In this document: positions 17,987-28,136 of the stretch, in pieces | How the letters are laid out: the number at the start of each line of letters is the position of its first letter | How positions within the stretch are numbered: position 1 is the first letter of the stretch | From: Cellulomonas soli | GTDB taxonomy: Bacteria; Actinomycetota; Actinomycetes; Actinomycetales; Cellulomonadaceae | Assembly (NCBI RefSeq): GCF_013409305.1 | Contig: NZ_JACBZJ010000001.1 | Coordinates: 3,410,001 to 3,474,000, forward strand | DNA: 64,000 nt | Direction: 5' to 3' | Notes under the pieces: generated by a model | The model's database searches: none | What the model was told of the DNA's origin: nothing | Seen by the model: the letters and a program-made list of their open reading frames with translations, nothing else | Position numbers and translations under genes: made by a program

Positions 17987-18775
17987 TCAGTCGAGCCGGG
18001 TCCCGTGGGCTGCCAGTGCCGCGGCGCCGACGATCCCGGCAGCGTTGCGCAGGCCCGCGGGGACGATCGGTGTGCGCAGGTCGAGCAACGGCAGGAACTT
18101 CGCGTGGTCCTTGCTCACCCCGCCGCCCACGACGATGAGGTCCGGCCAGAACAGGTTCTCCACGACCGTGAAGTAGCGCTGCAGGCGCGCGGCCCACTGC
18201 GCCCAGTCGAGGCCGTCGCGGTCCCGCACGCTCTCGGCGGCACGGCTCTCCGCGTCGTGCCCGTCGATCTCCAGGTGACCCAGCTCGGTGTTCGGCACGA
18301 GCACGCCGTCGACCACGAGCGCCGACCCGATGCCGGTGCCGAGCGTGACGACCAGCACGACGCCCCGCACGCCCTTGGCCGCGCCGTACAGCACCTCGGC
18401 GTACCCGGCGGCGTCCGCGTCGTTCACGGCCAGGACCCGTCGACCGGTCGCGGCGTGCACCGCCTTCTCGACGTTCGTGCCGATCCACGACCGGTCGACG
18501 TTCGCCGCGGACTGCGCGACCCCGTGCAGGATGACCGCGGGGAACGTCACCCCGATCGGGACGTGCTGGTCGAGGCCGAACGAGTCGACGATCTGGGCGA
18601 CCGTGTCCGCCACGGCCCCGGGTGTGGCCGGCTTCGGCGTCGGGATGCGCTCGCGGTCCGCGGCGAACTCGCCCGAGCGCAGGTCGACCGGGGCGCCCTT
18701 GATGCCCGAGCCGCCGATGTCGATGCCGAACGCCTGCTCGTGCGCGTGCTTGTCGTCCTTCGCGTGCTTGTTCAT
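17987..18775 (-). CDS. ppgK: polyphosphate glucokinase
   Basis: A 262-residue ROK-family kinase that phosphorylates glucose with inorganic polyphosphate (and usually ATP), feeding glycolysis in actinobacteria. Motifs: phosphate-binding [16 protein letters not shown] at about residues 16-31, catalytic [26 protein letters not shown] and [11 protein letters not shown]. The length is normal for PpgK. ATG 18775 overlaps the map stop (ATGA), so translation is probably coupled to map. This fits an organism that takes up and burns glucose. Confidence 0.95.
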   Translation of the reverse strand: MNKHAKDDKHAHEQAFGIDIGGSGIKGAPVDLRSGEFAADRERIPTPKPATPGAVADTVAQIVDSFGLDQHVPIGVTFPAVILHGVAQSAANVDRSWIGTNVEKAVHAATGRRVLAVNDADAAGYAEVLYGAAKGVRGVVLVVTLGTGIGSALVVDGVLVPNTELGHLEIDGHDAESRAAESVRDRDGLDWAQWAARLQRYFTVVENLFWPDLIVVGGGVSKDHAKFLPLLDLRTPIVPAGLRNAAGIVGAAALAAHGTRLD

Positions 18776-19644
18776 GGCAGTGTCAGGATCTCCGCTCCGG
18801 TGTCGGTGACGAGCAGGGTGTGCTCGAACTGCGCGCTGCGGCGACCGTCGGCCGTGAGCACCGTCCAGTCGTCGTCCCACATCACCCAGTCGGGGGTGCC
18901 GAGGTTGAGCATCGGCTCGATGGTGAAGACCATGCCGGGCTCGATCACGGTGTCGTAGCCCGGCGCGGCGTCGTAGTGCGGCACGACGAGCCCGGTGTGG
19001 AACGCCGGGCCGACTCCGTGCCCGGTGTAGTCGCGGACCACGCCGTAGCCGAACCGTGCCGCGAACTTCTCGATGACGCGGCCGATCACGTTGATCTCGC
19101 GCCCGGGCACGACCGCCTTGATGGCCCGACGCAGCGACTCCTGCGTGCGCTCGACGAGCAGCCGTGACTCCTCGTCGACGTCGCCGGCGAGGAACGTCGC
19201 GTTGTTGTCCCCGTGCACGCCGGCGATGTACGCCGTGATGTCCACGTTGACGATGTCGCCGTCCTGGATCACGGTCGTGTCCGGGATGCCGTGGCACACG
19301 ACCTCGTTCAGCGAGGTGCACAGGGCCTTCGGGAAGCCCCGGTAGCCGAGCGTCGAGGGGTACGCGCCGTGGTCCACCAGGTACTCGTGGCCGATCCGGT
19401 CCAGCTCGTCGGTCGTCACACCGGGTGCCACGTGCCTGCCGACCTCCTCGAGGGCCTGCGCAGCGATGCGCGCTGCGACACGGATCCGCTCGATGGTGCC
19501 CTCGTCGAGCACGTCCGGGCCGGTGTAGGGGCTCGGTCCCGGGCGGCCGACGTACTCCGGGCGGGCGATCGACGATGGGACCGACCGCTGGGGCGAGACC
19601 CGACCGGGGACGAGGGCGGCTCGGGCTGCGTGCGCGGTCGACAT
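18772..19644 (-). CDS. map: methionine aminopeptidase, type I with N-terminal extension
   Basis: A 290-residue enzyme that removes N-terminal Met from new proteins. Metal ligands are visible in [23 protein letters not shown], the EPML motif of the C-terminal strand and FEHTLLVT. The first ~40 residues contain the Pro-rich [16 protein letters not shown], as in the ribosome-docking extension of mycobacterial MetAP1c. ATG 19644 is preferred because TAGACT (minus strand, 19652-19657) is 7 nt upstream. It heads the map-ppgK-MBL-DUF6191 operon, whose reading frames overlap or nearly touch. Confidence 0.96.
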   Translation of the reverse strand: MSTAHAARAALVPGRVSPQRSVPSSIARPEYVGRPGPSPYTGPDVLDEGTIERIRVAARIAAQALEEVGRHVAPGVTTDELDRIGHEYLVDHGAYPSTLGYRGFPKALCTSLNEVVCHGIPDTTVIQDGDIVNVDITAYIAGVHGDNNATFLAGDVDEESRLLVERTQESLRRAIKAVVPGREINVIGRVIEKFAARFGYGVVRDYTGHGVGPAFHTGLVVPHYDAAPGYDTVIEPGMVFTIEPMLNLGTPDWVMWDDDWTVLTADGRRSAQFEHTLLVTDTGAEILTLP

Positions 19645-19782
19645 GCCTGGCAGTCTACGGAATGGGGGATGGACCGCCCGTGGGGCCGGGTGAGCCGACG
19701 GCACGGCGGCGGGCACCGAGAGGGGTACCGAGACGGGCACGAGGCCGGGCACCGCGACTGGCACGCAGGAGAGGGGACGACG

Positions 19783-19965
19783 ATGACCGACGAGTCCGAC
19801 GAGTACTGGTTCAACACGCAGACCCGACAGGTCGAGGTCGGCAGGCGCAGCGACTGGTCGCACCTCATGGGTCCCTACCCGACCCGTGAGGCGGCCCAGC
19901 ACGCGCTGGAGAAGGCCGTCCGGCGGACGCAGGACTGGGACCAGGAGGACGAGCGCTCGCGCTGA
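19783..19965 (+). CDS. small SPOR-like protein, 60 aa
   Basis: A short acidic/aromatic protein starting [20 protein letters not shown] and containing [16 protein letters not shown], which resembles half of a SPOR domain. The same small gene sits divergent to map in other actinobacteria as I recall it. The Shine-Dalgarno AGGAGAGGGG lies about 6 nt before the ATG. Function is unknown; peptidoglycan binding is only a suggestion from the SPOR resemblance. Confidence 0.78.
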   Translation: MTDESDEYWFNTQTRQVEVGRRSDWSHLMGPYPTREAAQHALEKAVRRTQDWDQEDERSR

Positions 19966-19993
19966 GCCGCTGCCGTCCGGCCGTCGGGCGGGC

Positions 19994-21004
19994 TCAGGCG
20001 CTGCGACGCACCAGGCGGGCGACGACGGGCCGGTGGTCGCTGCCGCCGGTGGCAGGCAGGACGGAGAACGACACCGGCTGCCAGACCCGACCGTCGACGA
20101 GGACGTGGTCGATCGGTGCCGCCAGCAGGCTCGGCGCCGAGGCGGGCCACGTGCCCCGCGCACCCGCGCCCACGGCGCGTGCCACGTCGAGGCACGGGCC
20201 CAGCTCGCGCAGCTGCGGGTGGTCGAGTGTGGCGTTGAGGTCCCCGGCGAGCACGACGCCCGGGGTCGTGCGGCACGCGTCGGCGACCACCGTGCCGTCG
20301 GTGCGCCACCCGGGCATCGAGGACGCGGTGATGGGTGCCCGCGGGTGTGCCGCGACCAGGGTCGGGGCCGATGGCGAGCCCGTGCGGGGCGCCGCGACGA
20401 ACGAGCCCAGCGCGGTCGGCAGCGGGTCGACCTGGTCGTAGGTGCCGACGTCGAGGGAGACCAGCAGGGCCGTGCCCGCGACGGAGGCCGGTGCCGCGTC
20501 GTGGGTGAGGACCTGCATCGGGTGGCCCTCGTCGGCGAGCAGCTCGGCGGTGCGCGCGGCGGTCAAGGCCGAGGTCTCGGGGAGGACCACGACGTCCGCC
20601 TGCTGCGCGATCACCAGGGAGGCCAGGGTGGCCGGCTCCACGGTGTCGAGCGTGTTGAACGCGAGGACGACGAGCTCGTCGCCGGCGGCAGCCTCACCGG
20701 CGGCGGGGGCCCGGTCGCCCGGCACGCTCCGGACGGTCAGCACGCCGATCTGCGCGAGAGCACCGAGCATCGCGACGGACGCGACCAGCGCCGCACCCGG
20801 CCGGTGCTCTGGTGCGACGAGCAGTGCACCGAGCCCGACCGCCACGGCGAGTGCCACCGCACCGCATGCGAGCACGCCCCGCAGCGCGACGAGCTGGGCC
20901 ACGCCGTACAGCCCCGGGGTGAGGCCGAGCGCGAGCCAGCCGAGGGCAAGGCCCAGCACACCGGCGACGACCCAGGCGAACGGCCCGGGCCGGTGACGGC
21001 TCAC
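19994..21004 (-). CDS. membrane-anchored endonuclease/exonuclease/phosphatase family protein
   Basis: A 336-residue protein with about three N-terminal transmembrane segments (residues 8-100) and an extracytoplasmic EEP domain. The domain carries VVLPETSA (catalytic Glu), [13 protein letters not shown] and [12 protein letters not shown] (His). Such anchored EEP enzymes may act on phosphodiesters or lipids outside the cell; the substrate is unknown. GTG 21004 overlaps the panB stop by 4 nt, so it is co-translated with panB. It converges with the small SPOR-like gene. Confidence 0.88.
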   Translation of the reverse strand: MSRHRPGPFAWVVAGVLGLALGWLALGLTPGLYGVAQLVALRGVLACGAVALAVAVGLGALLVAPEHRPGAALVASVAMLGALAQIGVLTVRSVPGDRAPAAGEAAAGDELVVLAFNTLDTVEPATLASLVIAQQADVVVLPETSALTAARTAELLADEGHPMQVLTHDAAPASVAGTALLVSLDVGTYDQVDPLPTALGSFVAAPRTGSPSAPTLVAAHPRAPITASSMPGWRTDGTVVADACRTTPGVVLAGDLNATLDHPQLRELGPCLDVARAVGAGARGTWPASAPSLLAAPIDHVLVDGRVWQPVSFSVLPATGGSDHRPVVARLVRRSA

Positions 21005-21813
21005 CGGTCGAAGGAGTGGGCGGCGTCCGGGAACGTGCCTGCGCGGACCTCGTCCGCGTAGGCGGAGGCGGCGGCGCTCAGGGCGGCACCCACCTCGCCG
21101 AACCGCTTGGCGAACCGCGGCGACCAGTCGCTCATGCCGGCCATGTCGACCCACACGAGCACCTGCCCGTCGCACTCGGCGCCGGCACCGATGCCGATCG
21201 TCGGCACCGGGAGGACCTCGGTGACGCGGGCCGCCACCGGTGCGGGCACCATCTCGAGCACGACCGCGACCGCGCCGGCGTCGACGATCGCGACGGCGTC
21301 GGCGCTGAGCCGCTCGGCCGCCTCGTCGCCACGCCCCTGGACGCGCGGACCGCCGAGCAGGTTCTCCGACTGCGGCGTGTAGCCCAGGTGCCCGAACACG
21401 GGGATCCCGGCCTCGGTCAGCGCCCGGATCTGCGGGACGACGCGCTGGCCGCCCTCGAGCTTCACCGCGGCGGCACCGGTCTCCTTCAGCAGACGGACAC
21501 CGGTGGCCAGAGCCTGCTCCGGCCCGGCCTCGTACGAGCCGAACGGCAGGTCGACCACCACGAGCGCCCGCTGCGCGACGCGCGCGACAGCCCGGGTCGC
21601 CGGGATCAGGTCGTCCACCGTCACCGGCAGCGTCGTGGTGTGGGCGTGCATGGTGTTGCCGATGGAGTCGCCCACCAGCAGCAGGTCGATGCCCGCCTCG
21701 TCGAAGATCCGTGCGGTGACCGCGTCGTAGGCGGTGAGCATCGTCAGGCGCTCGCCGCGCTCCTTCGCCTCGCGCAGGTGGTGCACCCGCATGCGCTTGG
21801 GGGTCTGCGTCAT
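21001..21813 (-). CDS. panB: 3-methyl-2-oxobutanoate hydroxymethyltransferase
   Basis: First step of pantothenate synthesis: 5,10-methylene-THF plus 2-oxoisovalerate gives ketopantoate. At 270 residues it is a normal-size TIM barrel with [20 protein letters not shown], the metal-binding [23 protein letters not shown] and [11 protein letters not shown] 21813 is the family start ([13 protein letters not shown]). It lies downstream of nadE with a 74-nt gap and overlaps the EEP gene, so pantothenate/CoA and NAD genes are neighbours. Confidence 0.97.
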   Translation of the reverse strand: MTQTPKRMRVHHLREAKERGERLTMLTAYDAVTARIFDEAGIDLLLVGDSIGNTMHAHTTTLPVTVDDLIPATRAVARVAQRALVVVDLPFGSYEAGPEQALATGVRLLKETGAAAVKLEGGQRVVPQIRALTEAGIPVFGHLGYTPQSENLLGGPRVQGRGDEAAERLSADAVAIVDAGAVAVVLEMVPAPVAARVTEVLPVPTIGIGAGAECDGQVLVWVDMAGMSDWSPRFAKRFGEVGAALSAAASAYADEVRAGTFPDAAHSFDR

Positions 21814-21887
21814 CGTGCTGCTCCAGCTCGTCGTGGTGTCGCGCCCGGTGGGCCGCGGCGGGAGGGTCGGGGGTGCGGGCCTGCCGG

Positions 21888-23558
21888 TCAGGCCTCGCGC
21901 CACCGTGTCGTCACCGGCAGGCGGCGGTCGCGGCCGAACGCCAGCGCGGTGACCTTCGGGCCGAGCGGGTACTGGCGTCGCTTCCACTCCGCCCGGTCGA
22001 CCAGGGAGAGGACCTTGTCGACCACGGCGGGGTCGTACCCGCGGGCCAGCAGCTCCGGGCGCCCCTCGGCGTGCTCGACGTACGCGTCGAGGACCTCGTC
22101 GAGCAGGTCGTACGGCGGCAGCGAGTCCTGGTCGACCTGACCGGGTCGCAGCTCGGCCGAGGGCGGCTTGGTTATGGACGACTCCGGGATGGGCGGCAGC
22201 TCGTCGGGGGAGAAGACGCCGTCGCGGGCCGCGTCGTTGCGCCAGCGGGCCAGTGCCCACACACGCGACTTGTCGACGTCCTTCAAAGGTGCGTACCCGC
22301 CGACGGCGTCGCCGTAGATCGTGGAGTACCCGACCGCGAGCTCGGACTTGTTGCCCGTGGCGAGCACCAGGTGGCCCTCGGCGTTCGACAGTGCCATGAG
22401 GATCACGCCGCGCATGCGCGCCTGCAGGTTCTCGGCCGCGACCCCCTGCAGCCCCATCTCGGACTCGAACACGTCGACGAACGGGCGGATCGCCTGCACG
22501 CGGTAGTCCGCCCCGATCCGCTTCGCCAGGTCGGCCGCGTCGTCCTTGCTGTGGTCCGAGGAGTACACCGACGGCATCGAGACGCCGACCACGTTCTGCC
22601 CGCCGATCGCGTCCGCGGCGATCGCGGCGACCAGGGCCGAGTCGATCCCGCCCGACAGCCCGAGCGTCACGCTGCGGAAGCCGTTCTTGCGGACGTACCC
22701 GGCCAGCCCCGTCACCAGGGCGCGGTAGACCTCTTCGTCCTCGCTCAGCGGCGCCGCCACGGGACCGTGCGCGGCGGGCTCGTCGGCATCCGCCAGGTCC
22801 CACAGCAGCAGGTGCTCGACGAACTGCGGCGCCGAGGCGAGCAGCTCGCCGTCCGCACCGACCACGAACGAGCCGCCGTCGAAGACCAGGTCGTCCTGCC
22901 CGCCGACCAGGTTCACGTACACCACGGGGGCGTCGACCTCACGGGCCCGCCGGGCGGCCAGCTCGGTGCGCACGTGGCCCTTGCCCTCCTCGTAGGGCGA
23001 GCCGTTGGGCACGACGAGCAGGTCGATGTCGTGCTCGTCCATCTGCGAGACGGGCCCGCCGTCCTGCCAGATGTCCTCGCAGATCACGACGCCGACGCGG
23101 CGCCCGGCCACGTCGACCACGCATGTGTCCTCGCCGGGGACGAAGATGCGCCGCTCGTCGAACACGCCGTAGTTGGGCAGGTGATGCTTGTCGTAGCGGG
23201 CCAGCACCTGCCCGCGGTGCAGCACGACGGCCTGGTTGGTCGGCCGCACCTGTGCGTCCGGCTCGGTGCTCGTCAGCCGCTCGCCGATCGTGCCGACGAC
23301 CACCGTGAGGTCGCCCAGGCCGGCCTCGACGAGGTCGGCGGCGGTGCGCTGCACGGCGGCCTCCGCGGCGCGACGGAACGAGGCACGCAGCGCGAGGTCC
23401 TCGACCGGGTAGCCCGCCAGGGTCATCTCCGGGAAGACGACGAGCGCCGCCCCGGCCTGCGCCGCGCGACGCGACCACTCGAGGACCAGGCGGGCGTTCG
23501 CGTCGACGTCGCCCACGCACGTGTCGACCTGTGCCAGGGCGATGCGGGTGAGAGCCAT
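21888..23558 (-). CDS. nadE: glutamine-dependent NAD+ synthetase
   Basis: Amidates nicotinate adenine dinucleotide to NAD using glutamine. The 556 residues fit the two-domain form. An N-terminal nitrilase-like glutaminase carries [13 protein letters not shown], the Lys in [14 protein letters not shown] and the Cys in GVVICEDIW. The C-terminal synthetase has the P-loop [16 protein letters not shown] and [19 protein letters not shown] (minus strand, 23565-23570) is 6 nt before the ATG, so the mRNA is probably leaderless. A 12-bp repeat array separates it from the divergent glnA2. Confidence 0.97.
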   Translation of the reverse strand: MALTRIALAQVDTCVGDVDANARLVLEWSRRAAQAGAALVVFPEMTLAGYPVEDLALRASFRRAAEAAVQRTAADLVEAGLGDLTVVVGTIGERLTSTEPDAQVRPTNQAVVLHRGQVLARYDKHHLPNYGVFDERRIFVPGEDTCVVDVAGRRVGVVICEDIWQDGGPVSQMDEHDIDLLVVPNGSPYEEGKGHVRTELAARRAREVDAPVVYVNLVGGQDDLVFDGGSFVVGADGELLASAPQFVEHLLLWDLADADEPAAHGPVAAPLSEDEEVYRALVTGLAGYVRKNGFRSVTLGLSGGIDSALVAAIAADAIGGQNVVGVSMPSVYSSDHSKDDAADLAKRIGADYRVQAIRPFVDVFESEMGLQGVAAENLQARMRGVILMALSNAEGHLVLATGNKSELAVGYSTIYGDAVGGYAPLKDVDKSRVWALARWRNDAARDGVFSPDELPPIPESSITKPPSAELRPGQVDQDSLPPYDLLDEVLDAYVEHAEGRPELLARGYDPAVVDKVLSLVDRAEWKRRQYPLGPKVTALAFGRDRRLPVTTRWREA

Positions 23559-23588
23559 GCCGCGAGCCTATCGACCGCGGACCACGGT

Positions 23589-23704
23589 CGGACGACACCG
23601 CGGACGACAGTGCGGACGACAGCGCGAACCACGGTGCGCAGGACACTGCGCACGCCAGCCGGACGTCAGCCGGACGACACCGTGGACGTCAGCCGGACGA
23701 CGTC
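23589..23704. repeat. degenerate 12/11-bp tandem repeats, unit CGGACGACAnNG
   Basis: About ten head-to-tail copies fill most of the nadE-glnA2 divergent gap. Clean 12-mers lie at 23589-23600, 23601-23612, 23613-23624 and 23671-23682; diverged copies lie at 23625-23636 and 23637-23648; 11-mers at 23649, 23660, 23683 and 23694. It ends about 24 bp before the presumed glnA2 -10. Both genes start outside it, so it is not coding. Confidence 0.85.
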
Positions 23705-23740
23705 CCCTCGCAGGGCCGTTGATCGGGCAGGATGTACCGC

Positions 23741-25078
23741 ATGGACAGGCAGCAGGAGTTCGTGCTCCGTACGGTCGAAGAGCGGGACATCCGCTTCATC
23801 CGCCTCTGGTTCACCGACGTGCTCGGCATGCTCAAGTCGGTGGCGATCGCCCCGGCCGAGCTCGAGGCCGCGTTCTCCGAGGGCATCGGCTTCGACGGCA
23901 GCGCGATCGAGGGCCTGACGCGCGTGTACGAGGCCGACATGATCGCCAAGCCGGACCCCACGACGTTCCAGGTGCTGCCCTGGCGTGGTGAGCGGCACGG
24001 CACCGCGCGCATGTTCTGCGACCTGCTGACCCCCGACGGTGAGCCCTCGCTCGCCGACTCCCGGCAGGTGCTCAAGCGCGCGCTGCAGAAGGCGAGCGAC
24101 AAGGGGTTCACGTTCTACACGCACCCCGAGGTCGAGTTCTACCTGTTCGAGGCCCCCGCGGACCCCGCGCAGAAGCTCGTCCCGGTCGACCAGGGCGGCT
24201 ACTTCGACCACGTGCCGCGCGGCACCGCGCACGACTTCCGGCGTGCGGCGATCACGATGCTGGAGTCCATGGGCATCTCGGTGGAGTTCTCCCACCACGA
24301 GGCCGGCCCGGGCCAGAACGAGATCGACCTGCGGTACGCCGACGCGCTGACCACGGCCGACAACATTATGACGTTCCGCACGGTCGTCAAGGAGGTCGCG
24401 CTCGAGCAGGGCGTGTTCGCCTCGTTCATGCCCAAGCCGCTGGCCGACCAGCCGGGTTCGGGCATGCACACGCACCTGTCGCTGTTCGAGGGCGACCGGA
24501 ACGCCTTCCACGAGCCGGGCAACCAGTTCGAGCTGTCCGGCGTCGCGCGCTCGTTCATCGCCGGTCTGCTCACGCACGCCGCCGAGATCACCGCGGTCAC
24601 CAACCAGTTCGTGAACTCCTACAAGCGGCTGTGGGGCGGCGCCGAGGCGCCCAGCTACGTCTGCTGGGGCCACAACAACCGCTCCGCCCTGGTCCGCGTG
24701 CCGATGTACAAGCCCGGCAAGGGCAACTCGAGCCGCGTCGAGTACCGCTCGATCGACTCCGCCACGAACCCCTACCTCGCGTTCGCCGTCGTGCTCGCCG
24801 CGGGGCTCAAGGGCATCGAGGAGGGCTACGAGCTGCCCGAGGGCGCCGAGGACGACGTGTGGGAGCTGACCGACGCCGAGCGTCGCGCGCTGGGCATCGA
24901 GCCCCTGCCGACCACGCTGGACGAGGCCATCGCCGTGATGGAGCGCTCCGAGCTGGTCGCCGAGACGCTCGGCGAGCACGTCTTCGACTTCTTCCTGCGG
25001 AACAAGCGGCAGGAGTGGATCGACTACCGCACGCAGGTCACGCCGTACGAGCTGCGGCGGTTCCTGCCGGTCCTGTGA
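23741..25078 (+). CDS. glnA2: glutamine synthetase GlnA2-type (GSI-alpha)
   Basis: A 445-residue type I glutamine synthetase. Signatures: FDGSAIEGLTRV, the metal site HPEVEFYLFE, EFSHHEAGPGQNEIDL, SFMPKPLADQPGSGMHTH and the ATP/Glu site region NSYKRLWGGAEAP. It lacks the adenylylation loop: the region corresponding to the modified tyrosine reads YELPEGAEDDVWEL. It matches M. tuberculosis GlnA2, also beside glnE. ATG 23741 gives the family start MDRQQEFVLR; CAGGAT (23728-23733) lies 7 nt upstream as a weak -10. glnE follows after 7 nt. Confidence 0.94.
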   Translation: MDRQQEFVLRTVEERDIRFIRLWFTDVLGMLKSVAIAPAELEAAFSEGIGFDGSAIEGLTRVYEADMIAKPDPTTFQVLPWRGERHGTARMFCDLLTPDGEPSLADSRQVLKRALQKASDKGFTFYTHPEVEFYLFEAPADPAQKLVPVDQGGYFDHVPRGTAHDFRRAAITMLESMGISVEFSHHEAGPGQNEIDLRYADALTTADNIMTFRTVVKEVALEQGVFASFMPKPLADQPGSGMHTHLSLFEGDRNAFHEPGNQFELSGVARSFIAGLLTHAAEITAVTNQFVNSYKRLWGGAEAPSYVCWGHNNRSALVRVPMYKPGKGNSSRVEYRSIDSATNPYLAFAVVLAAGLKGIEEGYELPEGAEDDVWELTDAERRALGIEPLPTTLDEAIAVMERSELVAETLGEHVFDFFLRNKRQEWIDYRTQVTPYELRRFLPVL

Positions 25079-25085
25079 GGCTCTG

Positions 25086-28000
25086 GTGAGCACCCCGACG
25101 CCTGCAGGGCGTGGATCGACCCTCACCGGGCGGCTCACGCGTGCCGGCGTGACGGATGCGGCGCGCGCCGTGCGGCTGCTCGACGACGCCGCGCTCGTCG
25201 CGCTCGTGCCCGAGCCCGCCGACCTGCTCCTGGGTCCGCTCGCCGAGGTCGCCGACCCCGACCAGGCGCTGCTCACGCTCGCCAAGCTCGCCGGTGCGGT
25301 CGGCGGCCCCGACGCGCCGCTCGGTGCGTTGCTGCGTGACGTGCTGGTGAGCGACGGGCCCGCCCGGCAGAGGCTGCTGGCGGTGGCGGGCGCGTCCGTG
25401 GCGCTCGGGGACACCCTCGTGGCGCACCCGGAGAACCTGCACGTGATCGTCGACGAGAGCCCCGGGACCGGGGTGCCGGTCGAGCAGGTGCGCGCCGAGC
25501 TGCTCGTGGCGGTCGGCGCCGACCCCGACGCCGACGTGCCCGTGGCCGCGCTGGCCGGGGGAGCGGGCACCGACGCGATGCGGCTCGCCTACCGGGCGCG
25601 CCTGCTGCGCATCGCGGCGACCGACCTGACCAGCGCCGACCCGCTGTCCCGGCTGCCCGGCGTCGCCGCGGCGCTCGCCGATCTCGCCGGCGCCGCGCTC
25701 GAGGCCGCGCTCGCGGTCGCCCGTGCCGAGCTCGACGACCACGGTCGCGGCGTGCGGATCGCGGTGATCGGCATGGGCAAGGGCGGCGGCCGTGAGCTGA
25801 ACTACGTCTCCGACGTCGACGTCATCTACGTCGCCGAGCCCGTGGACGGCGCGGCGGAGGACGAGGCGATGGCTGTCGGTGCCCGCCTCGCCGCCGGTCT
25901 GGCCCGGGTGTGCTCCACACCGTCGGGCGAGCCCGCGCTCTGGCCGGTCGACGCCGCGCTGCGGCCTGAGGGCAAGGACGGCCCCCTGGTCCGCACGCTC
26001 GCCAGCCACCGCGCCTACTACGAGCGCTGGGCGCGCACGTGGGAGTTCCAGGCGCTGCTCAAGGCGCGGCCGCTCGCCGGCGACCGTGCGCTGGGCGAGG
26101 CCTACGTCGAGGCCGTGAACCCGTTCGTGTGGTCGGCCGTGCAGAGACCGAACTTCGTCGAGGACTCCCAGGCCATGCGTCGCCGGGTCGAGCAGCACGT
26201 GCCCGCGGCCGAGGCCGACCGGCAGCTCAAGCTCGGGGTCGGCGGGCTGCGCGACGTGGAGTTCACCGTCCAGCTGCTGCAGCTCGTGCACGGCCGGGCG
26301 GACGAGGAGATCCGCAGCCCGAGCACCCTCACGGCCCTCGCGGCCCTGGCCGCCGGCGGCTACGTCGGCCGGGAGCACGCGGCGCAGCTGGCGGTCTGCT
26401 ACCGGCTGCTGCGCGTGCTCGAGCACCGCATCCAGCTGTTCCGGCTGCGCCGCACGCACCTGATGCCGACGGCCGAGGCCGACCTGCGCCGGCTCGCCCG
26501 GTCCGTCGGCATGCGGGCGGAGGGTGCCGAGGGCCTCGTCGAACGCTGGCGTCAGGTGCGTCGTGACGTGCGACGCCTGCACGAGGAGCTCTTCTACCGT
26601 CCCCTGCTGCCCGCCACGGCCCAGCTGTCGACGGAGGAGGCCAGCCTCGCCCCGGATGCCGCCCGCGCCCGCCTGTCGGCCATCGGCTACGCCGACCCGG
26701 CCGGGTCGATGCGGCACATCGCGGCGCTCACCGAGGGCATCTCGCGCCGCGCGGCCATCCAGCGCCAGCTCCTGCCGGTGATGCTGGGGTGGTTCGCCGA
26801 GGGTGCCGATCCCGACGGCGGGCTGCTCGCGTTCCGTCGGCTCTCGGACGAGCTGGGCGCCACGCACTGGTACCTCAAGCTGCTGCGCGACTCCGGAACC
26901 GCTGCACAGCGCCTCGCGCACGTGCTCTCGACCTCGCGGTACGTGGCCGACGCCCTCACCCGCTCGCCCGAGTCGGTGACCTGGCTGGCCGAGGACGCCG
27001 ACCTGCAGCCGCGCACCCTCGAGCGGCTGCGTTCCGAGGCCGACGCCGTGCTCACCCGCGCCCACGAGCCCGTGCCCGCCGCCACGGCGCTGCGGGCGCT
27101 GCGTCGCCGTGAGCTGGCTCGCACGGCCGCCGCCGACGTGCTGGGCGTCGTGACGGGCACGCGCGCCTCGCAGAGCCTGACCGCCGCCGCCGACGTCGTG
27201 CTCTCCGGGACGTTGCGGATCGCCGAGTCGGAGGCACGTGCGGCCCGCGGTCTCGAGGACAGCCCCACCCGCCTGCTGGTGGTCGCGATGGGTCGCCTCG
27301 GCGGACGCGAGATGGGCTACGCCTCGGACGCGGACGTGCTGTTCGTGCACGACCCCGTGCCCGGCGTCGACCCGGTCGAGGCCCAGGAGTTCGCCCTGGC
27401 CGTCGCGACGGGTGTGCGGGCGCTCACCGGCGCGGTCGGGGCCGAACCCGTCCTCGAGGTCGACGCCGACCTGCGACCCGAGGGGCGCAACGGTCCGCTC
27501 GTGCGCTCGTTCTCCGCCTACGCCGAGTACTACGAGCGCTGGTCGTCCCCGTGGGAGAGCCAGGCCCTGCTCCGGGCGCGACCGGTGGCCGGTGACACCG
27601 GGCTCGGCGAGCGGTTCATGACCCTCGTCGACCCGCTGCGCTACCCGGCAGGCGGGCTCGACGCGGCGACGGTGCGCGAGGTGCGGCGGATCAAGGCGCG
27701 CGTCGAGGCAGAGAGGTTGCCTCGGGGCGTGGATCCCGCGCGGCACCTCAAGCTCGGACGGGGTGGCATCGCCGACGTGGAGTGGACGGCCCAGCTGCTG
27801 CAGCTGCAGCACGCCCACGAGGTGGTCGGGCTGCGCACGACGGGCACGCTCGACGCGCTGTCCGCAGCGATGCAGGCCGGGCTTCTCGACGCCTCCGACG
27901 GGGCCGTCCTCGCCGACGCGTGGCTCCTGGCCTCACGGCTGCGCGACGCGAACGTGCTGTGGACGGGTCGCGCGGGCGGCGCCCACGCCGACGTCCTGCC

Positions 28001-28136
28001 CCACGACCGGCGGGCGCTCGCCGGGGTGTCGCGGGTCGTCGGATACCCGGCCGGGGCGGGCGGCGAGCTCGAGGAGGACTACCTGCGCACGGCTCGCCGG
28101 GCCCGCGCGGTCGTCGAACGGGTCTTCTACGGCTGA
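25086..28136 (+). CDS. glnE: glutamine synthetase adenylyltransferase/deadenylylase
   Basis: A 1016-residue bifunctional enzyme that adds and removes AMP on glutamine synthetase. Two nucleotidyltransferase domains are visible: GMGKGGGRELNYVSDVDV near residue 230 and AMGRLGGREMGYASDADV near residue 735, each with a downstream acidic pair and helical bundle. The order and length fit actinobacterial GlnE. GTG 25086 is 7 nt from glnA2. Its target here is expected to be GlnA1, which has the modifiable tyrosine, rather than the adjacent GlnA2. It overlaps the convergent AI-2E gene by 10 bp. Confidence 0.96.
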   Translation: MSTPTPAGRGSTLTGRLTRAGVTDAARAVRLLDDAALVALVPEPADLLLGPLAEVADPDQALLTLAKLAGAVGGPDAPLGALLRDVLVSDGPARQRLLAVAGASVALGDTLVAHPENLHVIVDESPGTGVPVEQVRAELLVAVGADPDADVPVAALAGGAGTDAMRLAYRARLLRIAATDLTSADPLSRLPGVAAALADLAGAALEAALAVARAELDDHGRGVRIAVIGMGKGGGRELNYVSDVDVIYVAEPVDGAAEDEAMAVGARLAAGLARVCSTPSGEPALWPVDAALRPEGKDGPLVRTLASHRAYYERWARTWEFQALLKARPLAGDRALGEAYVEAVNPFVWSAVQRPNFVEDSQAMRRRVEQHVPAAEADRQLKLGVGGLRDVEFTVQLLQLVHGRADEEIRSPSTLTALAALAAGGYVGREHAAQLAVCYRLLRVLEHRIQLFRLRRTHLMPTAEADLRRLARSVGMRAEGAEGLVERWRQVRRDVRRLHEELFYRPLLPATAQLSTEEASLAPDAARARLSAIGYADPAGSMRHIAALTEGISRRAAIQRQLLPVMLGWFAEGADPDGGLLAFRRLSDELGATHWYLKLLRDSGTAAQRLAHVLSTSRYVADALTRSPESVTWLAEDADLQPRTLERLRSEADAVLTRAHEPVPAATALRALRRRELARTAAADVLGVVTGTRASQSLTAAADVVLSGTLRIAESEARAARGLEDSPTRLLVVAMGRLGGREMGYASDADVLFVHDPVPGVDPVEAQEFALAVATGVRALTGAVGAEPVLEVDADLRPEGRNGPLVRSFSAYAEYYERWSSPWESQALLRARPVAGDTGLGERFMTLVDPLRYPAGGLDAATVREVRRIKARVEAERLPRGVDPARHLKLGRGGIADVEWTAQLLQLQHAHEVVGLRTTGTLDALSAAMQAGLLDASDGAVLADAWLLASRLRDANVLWTGRAGGAHADVLPHDRRALAGVSRVVGYPAGAGGELEEDYLRTARRARAVVERVFYG

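Noticed and set aside
23589..23704. Possible CRISPR array from regular repeats.
   Set aside because: Units are 11-12 bp, directly tandem and without spacers; no cas genes are present.
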